DNA of 64,000 nucleotides from Closterium sp. NIES-65 (Eukaryota > Streptophyta > Zygnematophyceae > Desmidiales > Closteriaceae). The stretch lies in assembly GCA_948144175.1 (NCBI GenBank), contig CANXME010001453.1, positions 744,001 to 808,000 of the forward strand. Direction: 5' to 3'. Numbering within the stretch: position 1 is the first letter of the stretch; each line of letters begins with the position of its first letter. Below the pieces are notes generated by a model. That model was not told where the DNA came from. It ran no database searches and worked only from the letters and a program-made list of their open reading frames with translations. The position numbers and the translations under genes are program-made. Positions 9,062 through 18,694 of this stretch are shown here, one piece after another.

Positions 9062-9895
9062 AGATGCAGCTCCAGGGCCGTCCGCGTGTGTCCCTCACGC
9101 CCCCACAGCTTCGTGAGTGGTACGCCAGTTGGGGTTGTCGGGGTGGCCGTAGTGGGAGTCGTCCTGGAGTGGGTAGTTCGGGAGCTTTCTGTAGGGGCCC
9201 GGTGTAGCAGCAACGTCGTCCGCGCGAGACTCTTTTGCCTCAGCAGCTTCGTGAGTGGTACGTTCAAAGCCGAGGGTCACTGAGGACTGCTCGCTATCCG
9301 TACGTTATTAGCACGGGTGTGCGGACTAGTCAGCCTTGCAGGACGCGTGGTCAGACAGAGTCCCGCTGCTTCGCCCGTCTGAGCAACGCTTGGTGTACAG
9401 GGTTTGGCGACGACGCTGAGCTCCCCGACTGGGTGGAGCTGCTTAGGCAGAGGGTAGATATCTTTGCTCTTGACTATGATGCTATCCTCACTGCAATGTA
9501 TGCATTGTCTACTAGTGCCGAGAGAGCCTGTCACCTGTGTGTGCCGCCTGATCCCGGTATCCAGTCTGCTCCTCCAGGTGCCGGTGAGGCTGCCGCTCTA
9601 GGTGCTAGTGCGTCTACTACCCCTGGTCCTGGTGAGGCTGCTGCTCTAGGTGCAGGTGTGTCTGCTACTTCAGGTGCTTGTGAGTCTGCGCCTTCAAGTA
9701 ATGAGTCAACTGAGGCACTGCACACCTCACACTGGACTGAGGTGCTTCTTGCTGTTTCTTTCGTGACCGCACTGCCCTCGAGCAGCTCCCTAGGCCGGTT
9801 GCTATCTTCATAGCTGACCCCTCAGGGGGTCCGGTCCTTGAGACCTCCACCACTGCCCTCCCTTGTCCTGCTGTCCCGTCCGGCACACTGTCAGA
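9062..9895 (+). pseudogene. Gag C-terminal/protease remnant of A3
   Basis: The likely start MQLQGRPRVSLTPPQLREWY at 9062 matches A4 closely (MQLQRRPRASLTPQQLREWY). A segment of about 160 bp holding QLREWY is duplicated (9100-9125 and 9240-9260), which shifts the frame. The zinc-like region has lost its first Cys (YPYVISTG where other copies have CPYVLRTG). The aspartic protease site should read LDSGAS but here a TGA at 9738-9740 replaces the Ser of DSG. So both nucleic-acid binding and polyprotein cleavage functions appear lost. Confidence 0.8.
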
Positions 9896-10915
9896 CCTTT
9901 ACCTCCTCTCGTTCTCTACGAACTTGGTGGCGGGTTCTGCGCTCCAGGACGCGGGTGTTAACCAGTTCACCCTTGCCTACAAGCGTGTGACACACTGCAC
10001 GTGTGCCCAGACCGGTCGTCACCTGGCTACCTTCACTAGGCAGCCGGGGTCGGACTTGTACACACTGACCACTGAGTCCCCTCAGGTAGCGGCGTCTGCG
10101 TCTGCGTCAGGTCAGTTGTCCGCCCCCTGCTCGTGTCGCACCCTGTCGCACCGGACGGTCCTCTAGCACCACCGCCTTGGTCACCCTTCGATGCAGCGCC
10201 TTCGTGGCATGCACTCTCGTTTCCTTGTATCGGGTCTCCCTAGGTCACTGCCTCCCCTGCCACCGTCCCCGGCCCCTCGTTGCCTTCCCTGTGTCGAGGG
10301 GCGGCAGCGTGCCACCCCTCACTCCTCTGAGTTTCCCCCGACAGAGGCTCCTCTGCAGACCCTTCACATGGACGTGTGGGGCCCAGCCCACGTCCGTGGA
10401 CAGGGTGGAGAGCGCTACTTCCTGCTGGTAGTGGATGACTACACACATTACACCACGATCTTCCCCTTGCACACCAAGGGAGAGGTCCCTGCTGTCTTGA
10501 TCCCTTGGATACGCACTACCCGTCTCCAGCTGGAGAGGCGCTTTCGCACGGACCTTCCCGTCCTTCGACTGCACTCTGACAAAGGTGGTGATTTTTCCTC
10601 CGGCCTCTTGTAGACCTTCTGTCAGGGGGAGGGCATTCGACAGACGTTCACGCTTCCGGCCTCTCCTGAACAGAACGGGGTTGCTGAGCGCCGCAATGGC
10701 TTGGTCATGGAGGTCGCCCGTACCTCCTTGGTCCATGCGGCTGCCCCCCATTTTCTGTGGCCGTTTGCGGTCTGGTACGCCGAGCATCAGCTCAACCTCT
10801 GGCCCCGTGTCTCTGTTCCGGAGACCTCGCCAACACTGCGTTGGACGGGAGAGGTTGGCGATGCGTCTGTGTTCCGGGTCTAGGGATCTCGTGCCTTAGT
10901 CCGCGATACGTCCGC
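9896..10915 (+). pseudogene. GAG-pre-integrase and integrase remnant of A3
   Basis: Readable blocks are the HH-CC zinc region (HHRLGHPSMQRLRG ... CLPCVEG), HMDVWGPAH with the first catalytic Asp, LHSDKGGDF with the second and EQNGVAERR with the Glu. Integrase inserts the cDNA into the chromosome. Stops interrupt it at 10611-10613 (after FSSGLL) and at about 10880 (a TGG to TAG change after VFRV). The segment encoding the conserved block DKLSPR...FLGFPPDAPGW in A5 is missing; the frame jumps to the EPGG repeat at about 10915. It is inactive. Confidence 0.85.
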
Positions 10916-11640
10916 GGAGACTGGGGGTACTGAGCCTGGGGGTGTGGAGACTGGGGGTGCTGAGCCTGGGGGTGCGGAGCCTGCGGGTGCTGAGCCTGGG
11001 GGTGCGGAGACTGCGGGTGCTGAGCCTGGGGTTACTGAGCCTCGGGGTGCTGTGCTTGGGGGTGCTGAGCCTGGAGGTCCTGAGCCTGGGGGTGTTGCGC
11101 CTGGGGGCGCTCTCTCTTCCCAGCAGCTGCGTGAGTTTTACTCTCGGTACTGTCGCCGCCGCCGTGGTGTTGTGGACGCTGGAGGTGCTACTGGAGCTGG
11201 AGCTGAGGATGCTGGGCCTACTGAAGCTGGTGTAGCTGCTGACCCACGGGTTGGCGCTGGAGGTGCTGGAGCCACTGGTCCTGGAGGTGCTTGTACTGGC
11301 GGTACTGGAGCTGCTGGGACTGGGGGTGATACTGGAGCTGCTGGAGCTGGTCGTGCTGGAGGTGCTGCTGGTGCTGGTGGAGGAACTGGAGCTGCTGGAG
11401 CTGCTGGTGGTCCTACTGGTACTAGGGCTGATGGTGCGGCTGGTGCTGGTGCTGCTGGAGGTACTGGAGCTGCTGGAGGTGCTTTTAGTGCTGGTCCTGC
11501 TGGAGGTGTTGCTGGTGCTGCAGGAGGTACTGGAGCTGCTGGTGGTACTGAGGGAGTTGGAAATGCTGCTGGAGGCTCTGGTGCTGTCTCTACTGGTTCT
11601 GGGGGCACTTCACGGCCACAGCCGTACTTCATTCCCCTCC
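10916..11640 (+). repeat. Integrase-RT linker repeats of A3
   Basis: Two low-complexity zones within pol. Positions 10918-11110 are copies of an 18-21-bp unit like GAGCCTGGGGGTGCT, read in frame as EPGGA-type repeats. Positions 11160-11610 are GGTGCTGGAGCT-type units read as Gly-Ala repeats. The same two zones occupy this place in A4, A5, A6, A7 and A8, so they are a family trait with variable copy number, not chance. In A3 the reading frame across them is still long (10944-12104). Confidence 0.8.
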
Positions 11641-13884
11641 TTCAGCGGGTTCTTGGTCAGCCGCCTCCTCCTTGTCCTGCTCCCTCCTTAGAGTGTCCTC
11701 TGCCTGTCCAGTCGCTATCAGAGCTACCGCCTGCCTCGCCACTCCCTGGTTCTTCTCCCTACACTGGTCTGACAGGAGGTCTTACGCAGCGTCGAGAGCC
11801 TGAGTCTCGTCCTGTGTTGCCTGATTCTCGTTCTGCGTCATTTGTTCGTGCTGCTCGCACTGGTCGTCGTGTCCCGCGTCAGCATCCTCCTGCTGTCCTA
11901 GGCACTTACCAGATGACGCTTCGTCCTTCCACTGCTCCACAGCGTGTCCCGCTGCCTTCTCCTCCTGCGTCCTCTCTTCCTGTTCTTACTGAACCGGAGT
12001 CTGACTCTCTTCGTGCTGCTAGTCCTACTGTCACGCGTCTCCTGGCCACTAATGTCACTGACCCTTCTTTTGAGTCAGTTGGCTGCGTCTGCCTTAGTTG
12101 CTGAGGTTGTCGACTTTGCTGCTCACCGACGTCTAGACTACGCTGCGAGTCTTGTTGCTGAGTCTGAGTCTGTCTGTCCTCTGTCCGTCGGGGGTGAGTG
12201 TGCTCTTGGCACGGACGTCCTTGAGGACAGGCAGGAGGAGATTGAGTGCTTTGCCGCTGCTTTACCTCATCTCGTGTCCATGCTGATTGCACGTGAGGGA
12301 GACCCAGATGCACTAGACATCCCGACCTCGCGCTCTTATGCTGAGGCGATCGCGGATGAGTACTCCTCTCAGTGGCAGACAGCCATGGACGCAGAGATGG
12401 CATCCTGGAAGTCCACTGGCACTTACGTCGACGAGGTTCCCCCTCCTGGGGCGAACATCGTAAATGGCATGTGGATTTTCAGGGTGAAGCAGCCGCCAGG
12501 TTCTCCGCCTGTCTTCAAGGCTCGTTACGTTGCTCGAGGCTTCAGTCAGCAAGAGGGAGTAGACTTCTTCCAGACCTTCTCCCCCACCCCGAAGATGACC
12601 ACTCTTCGGGTACTGCTGCACGTTGCCGCTCAGCGTGACTACGAGCTTCACTCTCTTTACTTCAGCACAGCTTTCTTGCAGGGCTGCCTGCACGAGGAGA
12701 TCTGACTGCACCACCCCCCTGGCTTGACTGGGTCCTTCCCTCCTGGTTCCCAGTGGAGTCTCCGGCGGCCGGTCTACGGTCTCCGCCAGGCGCCACGTGA
12801 GTGGCACGACACACTGAGCACTACACTTGCGGCTCTTGGGTTTGCGGCTTTTACTGCTAACCCGTCGCTGTTTCGACACTTCGCTGCCGCCGTTCTACAT
12901 CCTCGTATACGTCGACGACTTGGTCTTCGCCACTGCTGACACTGAGGCTCTCGATTTGGTGAAGTCGGAGCTGTAGAAGAGACACACGTGCACAGACCTG
13001 GGTGAACTGCGTAGCTACCTTGGCTTGCAGATCACCCGGGACAGAGCACGCCGCACCATCACCCTGACTCAGTTACACATGGTGCAGCAGGTCCTTCAGC
13101 GCTTCGGCTTCACCTGGTCCTCGGCACAGGCCACTCCTCTGGCTACAGGTCACTCGCTCTTAGCTCCACCTTCGGACAAGTCCGTAGAGCCGAGTGGTCC
13201 TTACCCAAAGCTAGTTGGCTGCCTCATGTACCTGATGAGTTGCACTCGTCCTGACCTCGCGCATCCTCTTGGCCTTTTGGCTCGCTACGTGGCTCCTGGT
13301 CGGCACCGAATGGTGCACATGGATGCTGCTAAGAGGATACTGCGCTACTTGTGCAATACATTAGGCATGGGGCTCGTGCTTGGAGGGAGGAGCTCAGTTG
13401 TTTTCACTGGGCACTCAGACGCTTCTTGGGTTGACGACTAGGCTACTCAGCGGTCGTCAGAGGGTTACACCTTCAGCCTTGGCTCTGGCTCAATTTTTTG
13501 TCGTTCTACACGCCCGTCTTCAGTTCTCAGCTCCAGTTGTAAGGCTGAGATCTACGCCACAGCCATGGCTGCACAGGAGTTACGCTGGCTCACCTACCTG
13601 CTGACTGAATTGGGAGAGCGGCCTTGTTCTCCTCCAGTGCTGTACGTCGACAACAAGGCTACCATTGCCTTGTGTGAGGAGCACAGACTGGAGCACATAA
13701 CGAAGCACATCCTCTGTGTTACATCTTGGCTCGAGAGTTGCAGCAGCGTGGTCAGCTTCGTCTGCGTTACGTGGCCACTCGGGCCAACACTGCTGATATA
13801 TTCACCAAGGCACTTCAGTCTGGTGATCATCAGCGTTTCTGCACTATGCTAAGGCTTGTGCCCACTTTTCCTCACCTGCTGTAG
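11641..13884 (+). pseudogene. RT-RNase H remnant of A3
   Basis: The RT start is readable as DIPTSRSYAEAI, WKSTGTYVDEVPPPGANIV and WIFRVKQPPGSPPVFKARYVARGF. A TGA at about 12703 interrupts it after LHEEI where others have a Trp. A frameshift follows before the catalytic site, which survives as YVDD in a different frame near 12907. CAG to TAG changes occur near 12975 and 13440. RNase H blocks (TGHSDASW, LYVDNKATIAL) are recognisable to a stop at 13882-13884. Compared with A5 the length is nearly full, so decay is by point mutation and small indels. Confidence 0.85.
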
Positions 13885-14110
13885 GCTTTGCTTTGACTGT
13901 GATCTATATATATACCTGGATGCTTGCTTTGCTAGGTAGAGATCACTATGCTGTTTGTGTTGCATATATGCCTCTGCATGTGAACTGGCCTTGTGGCTCT
14001 TTGCCTGTACTCAGAATGTGTGGTGACGTTGTGATCCACCCTGAGCTTGCTTTGCCTCTCTTGACTGGTCTTGTGACCCCTTGCTCTCCCCCACTTTGCC
14101 TATGGGGGTG

Positions 14111-14240
14111 TGTCAAATGTGATATCTGCTACAGATTGTTTAGGCTGTAGTGGGGTAGTTACTATGGGGTACAGTAAGCTTAGGGTTTCCTACTTGTACC
14201 CAACTCTTTCCTAGTCCAATCACTCTTGTTCATTCTGACA
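14111..14240 (+). repeat. 3' LTR of A3 with 3' untranslated block
   Basis: The LTR starts TGTCAAATGTGATATC after the tract CCTATGGGGGTG. The preceding 13885-14110 carries the family 3' block: TATATATA, CATGTGAACTGGCC, TGATCCACCCTGAGC and CTCCCCCACTTTGCC. The LTR ends TCATTCTGACA and is followed by the GTATG duplication. Confidence 0.9.
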
Positions 14241-14245
14241 GTATG

Positions 14246-14807
14246 GTCTTGTTACATGCCACTCCGATGGGTACTATCTTCCAGGTGTTGCGTGCTTCCA
14301 ACGCCTTTAACTCTTTGTCCATCGCTTCGCGCCAATTTTCCCTGTGCTCTGCCCCCATAGCCTGCTGAACCGTGGGAGGCTCCTTTGGCGGCGGTGCTCC
14401 GTGGACGGCGATGACGAGTCCGAGTATCTGCAGCCCACTCTGTGTGTAGCGAGGAAGATTTGGGTCCTGGAGATAGTCTGTTTCGTCTCCCGCTTCTGGA
14501 TCAGGTAAGAAGTTGGGGCCTATGCGTTCTGAATCGTTGGTGTTGACCGGCTGAGGTGTAACGTAACCATTGTCGGCGAAGTGTTAGTACACTTCGACGT
14601 TGATGCTTTCGCGAGGGTTGTCGTCGTCCATTGGAACAGGTACCAAACAGTAAGGGAGAGGTAAGGCTTCTTCAGATGCTCCATCCACGTTTTGCTCATC
14701 CCAGTCAGCCTCATCTGCTGGTGTGGCGCTAGGTTGCCACAGAAGCCACCCGTGAGGTCCCGTTCTAATGTTAAGTTGTCCAGGTACGTTTGGAGAGTGA
14801 GTCGTTC
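14246..14807 (-). pseudogene. Integrase-RT linker and RT start of element C
   Basis: Minus-strand coding fragments. The stretch just right of A3 encodes the RT start (MDKELKALEARNTWKIVPIGV in three-frame reading), and the rest is an acidic, Pro/Thr-rich linker downstream of integrase. It continues into the RT fragment left of A3 (7696) across the GTATG duplication. Frameshifts prevent a continuous translation. Assignment is by position and by the WKIVPIG-type RT block. Confidence 0.65.
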
Positions 14808-15580
14808 TTAAAAAATCACGTCACGTGCTGCTACTATTTCCTTCGAGTGGACGTCGAAGATTTTCCACGCGTTGTAGTGTTTTCGATGCCCCGATGTAAT
14901 CCCCACTGTGCGCGTTGTGAGAATCTGCCGGCTCGTGCAGTGTGTGGTCGGTACCGTACCATGCAGCCAAAAAACCGTCACATTTTGTGTTGTCCAATTT
15001 TCCTGTCCACAGCAGATGTGGTGATGCGTTGTTTGGAAGAGAGGATGACGAAAGCAAGTTGTGCAACAGCACAGCGTGGTCCATCGCCTCAGGCCACTGA
15101 TGCTTGGGTAGCCGCATGCCACGTAGCAGCTTGTGCATGGTATTCTGGAGGGTCCTGTTCATCCTTTCTGCCACGCCTTGTTGCTGATGAGCGTAGGGAA
15201 GGGAGATGAGTCGTTTGATGTCATTCTCCGCCAGGTACTGCTTGAACCGATGTGACTGATATTCTCCCCCCCCATCTGATTGGAAGCTTTTCAGCTTGAC
15301 TCCTGATTCCCGTTCCGCTACTAGAAGCCAGGTGATGAAGGCTTCGAAGACCATGTCGGGACTCAGAAGGTTAAGATGCCAGACGTATCTGGTGTTGGCG
15401 TCGATGAAGGTGATGACGTAGTTGTACGCTCCATGTCCGCTTTCAGGAGCGTACAGTATGTCGTTGTAAACTTTCTCCAGTGGCACGTATGCGGGTGAGC
15501 TCGGATTGTGGTGAGAGGCGAATGGTTGATGGGGTAAGCTGGCTTCGGGGCAGGTAAAGCATGTTCCACGTACTCGTTGA
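14808..15580 (-). pseudogene. Integrase domain of element C
   Basis: The longest readable piece of C (open 15486-14821). It shows the copia integrase core: ITFIDANTRYVW with the first catalytic Asp, FQSDGGGEYQS with the second and QQGVAERMNRTLQN with the Glu, spaced as expected for a D,D35E enzyme. Just upstream (15580-15500) is a Cys-containing stretch (CFTCPEASLPH) that is the end of the pre-integrase zinc region. Several shifts exist on both sides, so the domain is isolated. It differs clearly from family A (FLLVVDDYSRY) and B (LTIVDDHTRAVW) integrases. Confidence 0.87.
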
Positions 15581-15675
15581 AGTTCTATGCCGTCGGGTAG
15601 GAGAAGTGAATCCTTATCGAGAACTCTTGCACTTATTGTATTGTTCAGTGTTGTGTTGCTCGGGTGTTTTAAACT

Positions 15676-15984
15676 TTAATGCCATAACAATTCGTCAGCG
15701 TGATGTCCGGGCGAACGTCTGTACAAATTGGAGTTGGAGTAGAAACCAGCGGTAATGTTTGCACTTCGGCGAACGACGCCTGGAGCGGGAGCGAGCTGCT
15801 GAGTGGGCGTTGGTGGTGATGTCGTTGTCTTAGCTTCTGCCGATGTTGCCGCTGCTGCTGTCGATGTCGCTGCTTCTGCCGAAGTCTCCACTACTGCAGT
15901 CGTTGCCACTGCTTCTGCCAATGTCTCCGCTGCTACGATTTTTGCTACTGTTTCTGCTGCTGCCGATGTTGATGCTTCTCCCAA
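15676..15984 (-). pseudogene. Ala/Thr-rich insertion in pol of element C
   Basis: A stretch of about 100 codons rich in Ala, Thr and Glu (AAAETVAKIVAAETLAEAV-like imperfect repeats) lies between the protease and the pre-integrase motif (ELLWH). The DNA shows repeats of GCTTCTGCCGAtGT type with period near 12-30 bp. It may be an expanded microsatellite in a spacer between domains; no function is recognisable. Confidence 0.6.
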
Positions 15985-16001
15985 TGTTTCTTGAATCAGT
16001 G

Positions 16002-16547
16002 CTAACGCCCCTGTTCGTTCTGCTTCATGTTTGGAACGAAGTCAAGAATGAAGACGTTGTTCTTCAAGGCTGCCTTCCTGATGTAGAGTCCGCCCTTGCC
16101 GTTGTAAAGCTTAAACTCATGAATGGTGCTGTCGGCTTCAAGGTGAATTCCTTTCGCCATGAGTTGCTTGACGCTGAGTAAGTTATAGCCGAGTCCTTCT
16201 GCAATCAAAACCTTTGACATCTGCAGGATAACATTAGTCTCGCGAGATTGATGTTGAACGACCCCTTGTCGTCGTGTGCGCAGGTTCTGGTTGTTGGCGA
16301 CGGTGATCACGACTTCTCGGTTAAGATGTTGTTCCCGTTGAAGGAAGCGTCCCGAAGAGCACATATGTTGTCCGCAACAACTATCCAAGAACCAAGTGTC
16401 TTTCCCGGACCGTTCGCTTTGGACGATGGATGCATACGTCAGATTTGGCTCCTGTGACTCGCGACGAGGGGTGCTTTCATCGAGCTGTTCTTCGGGTGTG
16501 TAGTTTGGCGGTGAACCGGTGATGCAGGAGTCTGTTGTTGTTGTCAT
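16002..16547 (-). pseudogene. Protease and pre-integrase region of element C
   Basis: A 181-codon minus-strand frame. It contains the aspartic protease active site in the context WFLDSCCGQHMCSS, where retrotransposon proteases normally have D-S/T-G; here the Gly is replaced by Cys, which should abolish activity. The hydrophobic VLIAEGLGYNLLSVKQL block typical of copia proteases follows, then the LYNGKGGLYIRKAAL strand leading to the pre-integrase region. The neighbours (gag zinc knuckle upstream, integrase downstream) are in the expected order. Confidence 0.85.
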
Positions 16548-16552
16548 GCAAC

Positions 16553-17259
16553 TTATGATATTTCTCGTTCCTCGTGTAGGTTGGGACGTTGTCGTTGAAG
16601 ACGTCGTCTGGTTGGAAGGGTGCTATTGTGTGGAAGCCACTTGGCTACTTGACGGTCGAAGCTGGTGTGGTGGTGGTGTTGATTGCTGTTGATTCGGGCA
16701 GTGAACGCGAGAGTGCCATGATGTTTTGCAGAGGTGACAGAACGGTGGTACGTATCTTCGTGTTTGGTGCTCGTGTTGTCGGTTGTTGTTGTTGTTGTTG
16801 CACCGCTGAGTCTGAGATGCAAACTCCGGTATTGAAGCCTTCTTCTTGTGGCGTTCTTTGTGCAGGTACATGCCTTGTTGCTCAGCGTCGATTTTGGCGC
16901 AAGGGCTGCTTTGGAGATTCTTCTGTGGGCTCGGAGGATGGCTCGGGTGGAGCGCCACTGGGGACCGAGACTAGTGAAGACGAAAGTGACAAACACTTCT
17001 TCGGATATTAACCCGCCGCATTGAAGGAGTCTATCGCGCAGGGGTGGTCGAAGCCGGTAGCTTGACTGGCTGAAGTATTTATAGGCTCTGCTGCTAGTCC
17101 TTGGGTTGTGCCTCTCTTAGTCTGTAATCCAGAGGCTGGTGGTGGAGAAGGAGTGTTACTGGGAGATTCAGTTGACGAACTTTTTTCCTTCTGAGTAGCC
17201 TTGCCTTCTGTTGTTTTAGGAGCTTGAACAGAGTTGTCTTTTGTCTTGGTAGCTCTCAT
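16553..17259 (-). pseudogene. Gag remnant of element C with CCHC zinc knuckle
   Basis: A first frame begins MRATKTKDNSVQAPK at 17259 and is hydrophilic and Ser/Thr/Pro-rich, ending at a TAA near 17008. After a frame change, a classical zinc knuckle CHLCKTSWHSRVHC (Cx2Cx4Hx4C) is readable around 16700-16745, followed by a Pro/Ser/His-rich tail. The capsid-type helical domain expected between these two is not visible, so it may be deleted. The first Met overlaps the primer-binding site, because the site reads TGGTATGAGAGC instead of TGGTATCAGAGC. Confidence 0.7.
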
Positions 17260-17263
17260 ACCA

Positions 17264-17705
17264 TGTTGGGCAGGGAAAAGCCCTTAGGATCGTTTTAAGA
17301 CTAAAGACTCAGAGTGGTGATGTATTAGCGGAAGTGTATTTATGTGAACTAATTGAACCACCTTGCAATGGTATGTGACAATAAGATAAGCGGATTATAG
17401 CAAAGAGATACAAGCTTCATATATGAATACAAGGAATACAAAAGGATTTGACGAACTGTAACTGCTGTTGCGGTTCGATACAGCGATGACTCGGGTAACT
17501 GCTCAATGTTGAGTCAGTTATGTGTCCTTGCTGTAGCGCTACCTTCGGCGAGTCAAAGGTTGCTGACTATTGACCTTCACTTAACCTCTTGCTGTTGTAT
17601 TTTTGTCAACCTCTTCGGTTGACTCGATATTGCTTCGCTGTAGTTCGCCTCGCTTGCAACTTAGTGTTTTGATACATCAGAAGCGAAAACTACATGTTTC
17701 CAACA
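17264..17705 (-). repeat. 5' LTR of element C (442 bp) with PBS
   Basis: On the minus strand it runs from TGTTGGAAACATGTAG (17705) to CCTGCCCAACA (17264). The primer site TGGTATGAGAGC follows at 17263-17252. The start matches the 3' LTR piece at 1497. Its length and sequence are unlike the 130-bp LTRs of family A. Confidence 0.88.
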
Positions 17706-17762
17706 AGATGACCTGCTCATCCACCCTCACTGCCATATAAGTCAATGCGCATGTGCGATATC

Positions 17763-18348
17763 TAATATGTGATGCTATCACTTGCATTCACGTGTGTCTG
17801 CCTCCCATCACATGTTCGTGCGTTGCATGCGTGGTGTGAGCGTGTGCAAGAATTTGTGTTTGATGTGGTTTGGTTTTTCTGAGTGTGTGCGAGTGTTATT
17901 TGGCTTGAGCAGATATTTGAAGTGACTCCTCTGCTCAAGAGCTTTCCGACGAACCAAGTATCGCTTCAATCGAAGCACGAACAAGAAAGTTACGAACGTT
18001 GGAAGTTCGTATGCTTTTGATATTTGGTTGTGGTGACTATGGGAAGTTGTGGGGTTGACTCCATAAGGGGTATAGACTTTTGGAGGTTGGGAAATTCGTC
18101 AACATCACTGAAGATGCTGCCAAGTGGTTGGGAAGAGCCAAACCAGGTTGGCAAGTGTGGCCAAGTTGGGCAAGGTGGATGGCATGGGTTGGAAAGTGAC
18201 AAAAGTAAAAGTGGGGTTCCTATAGAGAAGGGATTTGGTGTGCTTATGGGGTTTCCTTGGTTGGGGACTTCTTGGGGACCTTCCCTCTTGTCCTCCTCTT
18301 ATCTCCCACCTGGTTAATTGCTACTCCAACTTTCTTGTGTGAACTTGT
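17763..18348 (+). repeat. 5' LTR of B, first part
   Basis: It begins near TAATATGTGATGC; the other two copies (38669 and, inverted, 51693) begin TGTTATGTGAT, so the first bases seem mutated here. It is interrupted after GAACTTGT by A4 and resumes at 24888. Total reconstructed length is about 865 bp. Confidence 0.88.
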
Positions 18349-18483
18349 TGTGAGAGAAACTAGAACGAGAATGAATGAACTATGAATGAAGTGAGTACAT
18401 ATAGGAAACTCTGATTGGGTTGTACCCCCTATGGGATACCCCACTATAGCCTACACAAATATATAAGCTATAATGTTCTGACA
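18349..18483 (-). repeat. 3' LTR of A4
   Basis: On the minus strand it starts TGTCAGAACATTATAGC and ends CTAGTTTCTCTCACA. The adjacent 18484-18640 holds the family 3' untranslated block with the polypurine tract (TATGGGGGTG on the minus strand) immediately upstream. Confidence 0.93.
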
Positions 18484-18694
18484 CACCCCCATAGGCAAAG
18501 TGGGGGAGAACAAGGGGTCACAAGACCAGTCAAGCAAAGCAAAGCAAAGCTCAGGGTGGATCACAAAGTCACCATACATTCCGAGCACAAATTCAAAGGC
18601 CAGAAGGCCAGTTCACATGCAAGATCACATATATATATATAAGAGGCTAAGCAAGCAAGAGCAAGAGTATATATATGTGACAGTACAAGCAAGG

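Larger units (their letters stand above)
7702..14240 (+). mobile_element. Copia element A3, decayed, gag N-terminus missing
   Basis: LTRs of 130 bp (7702-7831, 14111-14240) are flanked by a perfect GTATG duplication (7697-7701, 14241-14245). It is inserted in the RT region of C. The LTRs differ at about seven positions (about 95% identical by eye), so it is older than A4, A5 or A8. Pol carries many stops and frameshifts. The leader runs directly into the QLREWY zinc region: the capsid-like Gag domain is absent, as in A4. Confidence 0.92.
1283..17705 (-). mobile_element. Copia element C (old, multiply interrupted)
   Basis: The scattered minus-strand pieces read as one element once the insertions are removed: 5' LTR 17264-17705, gag, protease, integrase, RT and RNase H (down to 1581) and part of the 3' LTR (1283-1497). 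The pieces join exactly at target duplications: GTATG around A3 and GTCACAGC around the hAT. The RT frame resumes across both gaps, for example ...KRDYQRKL before the hAT and CRPDLSYSASQLATY after it. All domains carry stops or frameshifts. It is the oldest layer of the left third. Its protein is distinct from families A and B. Confidence 0.9.

Noticed and set aside
17706..17762. A host fragment or solo feature between elements C and B
   Set aside because: The 57 bp show no motif beyond the AGATG that might be part of C's target duplication; too short to call.
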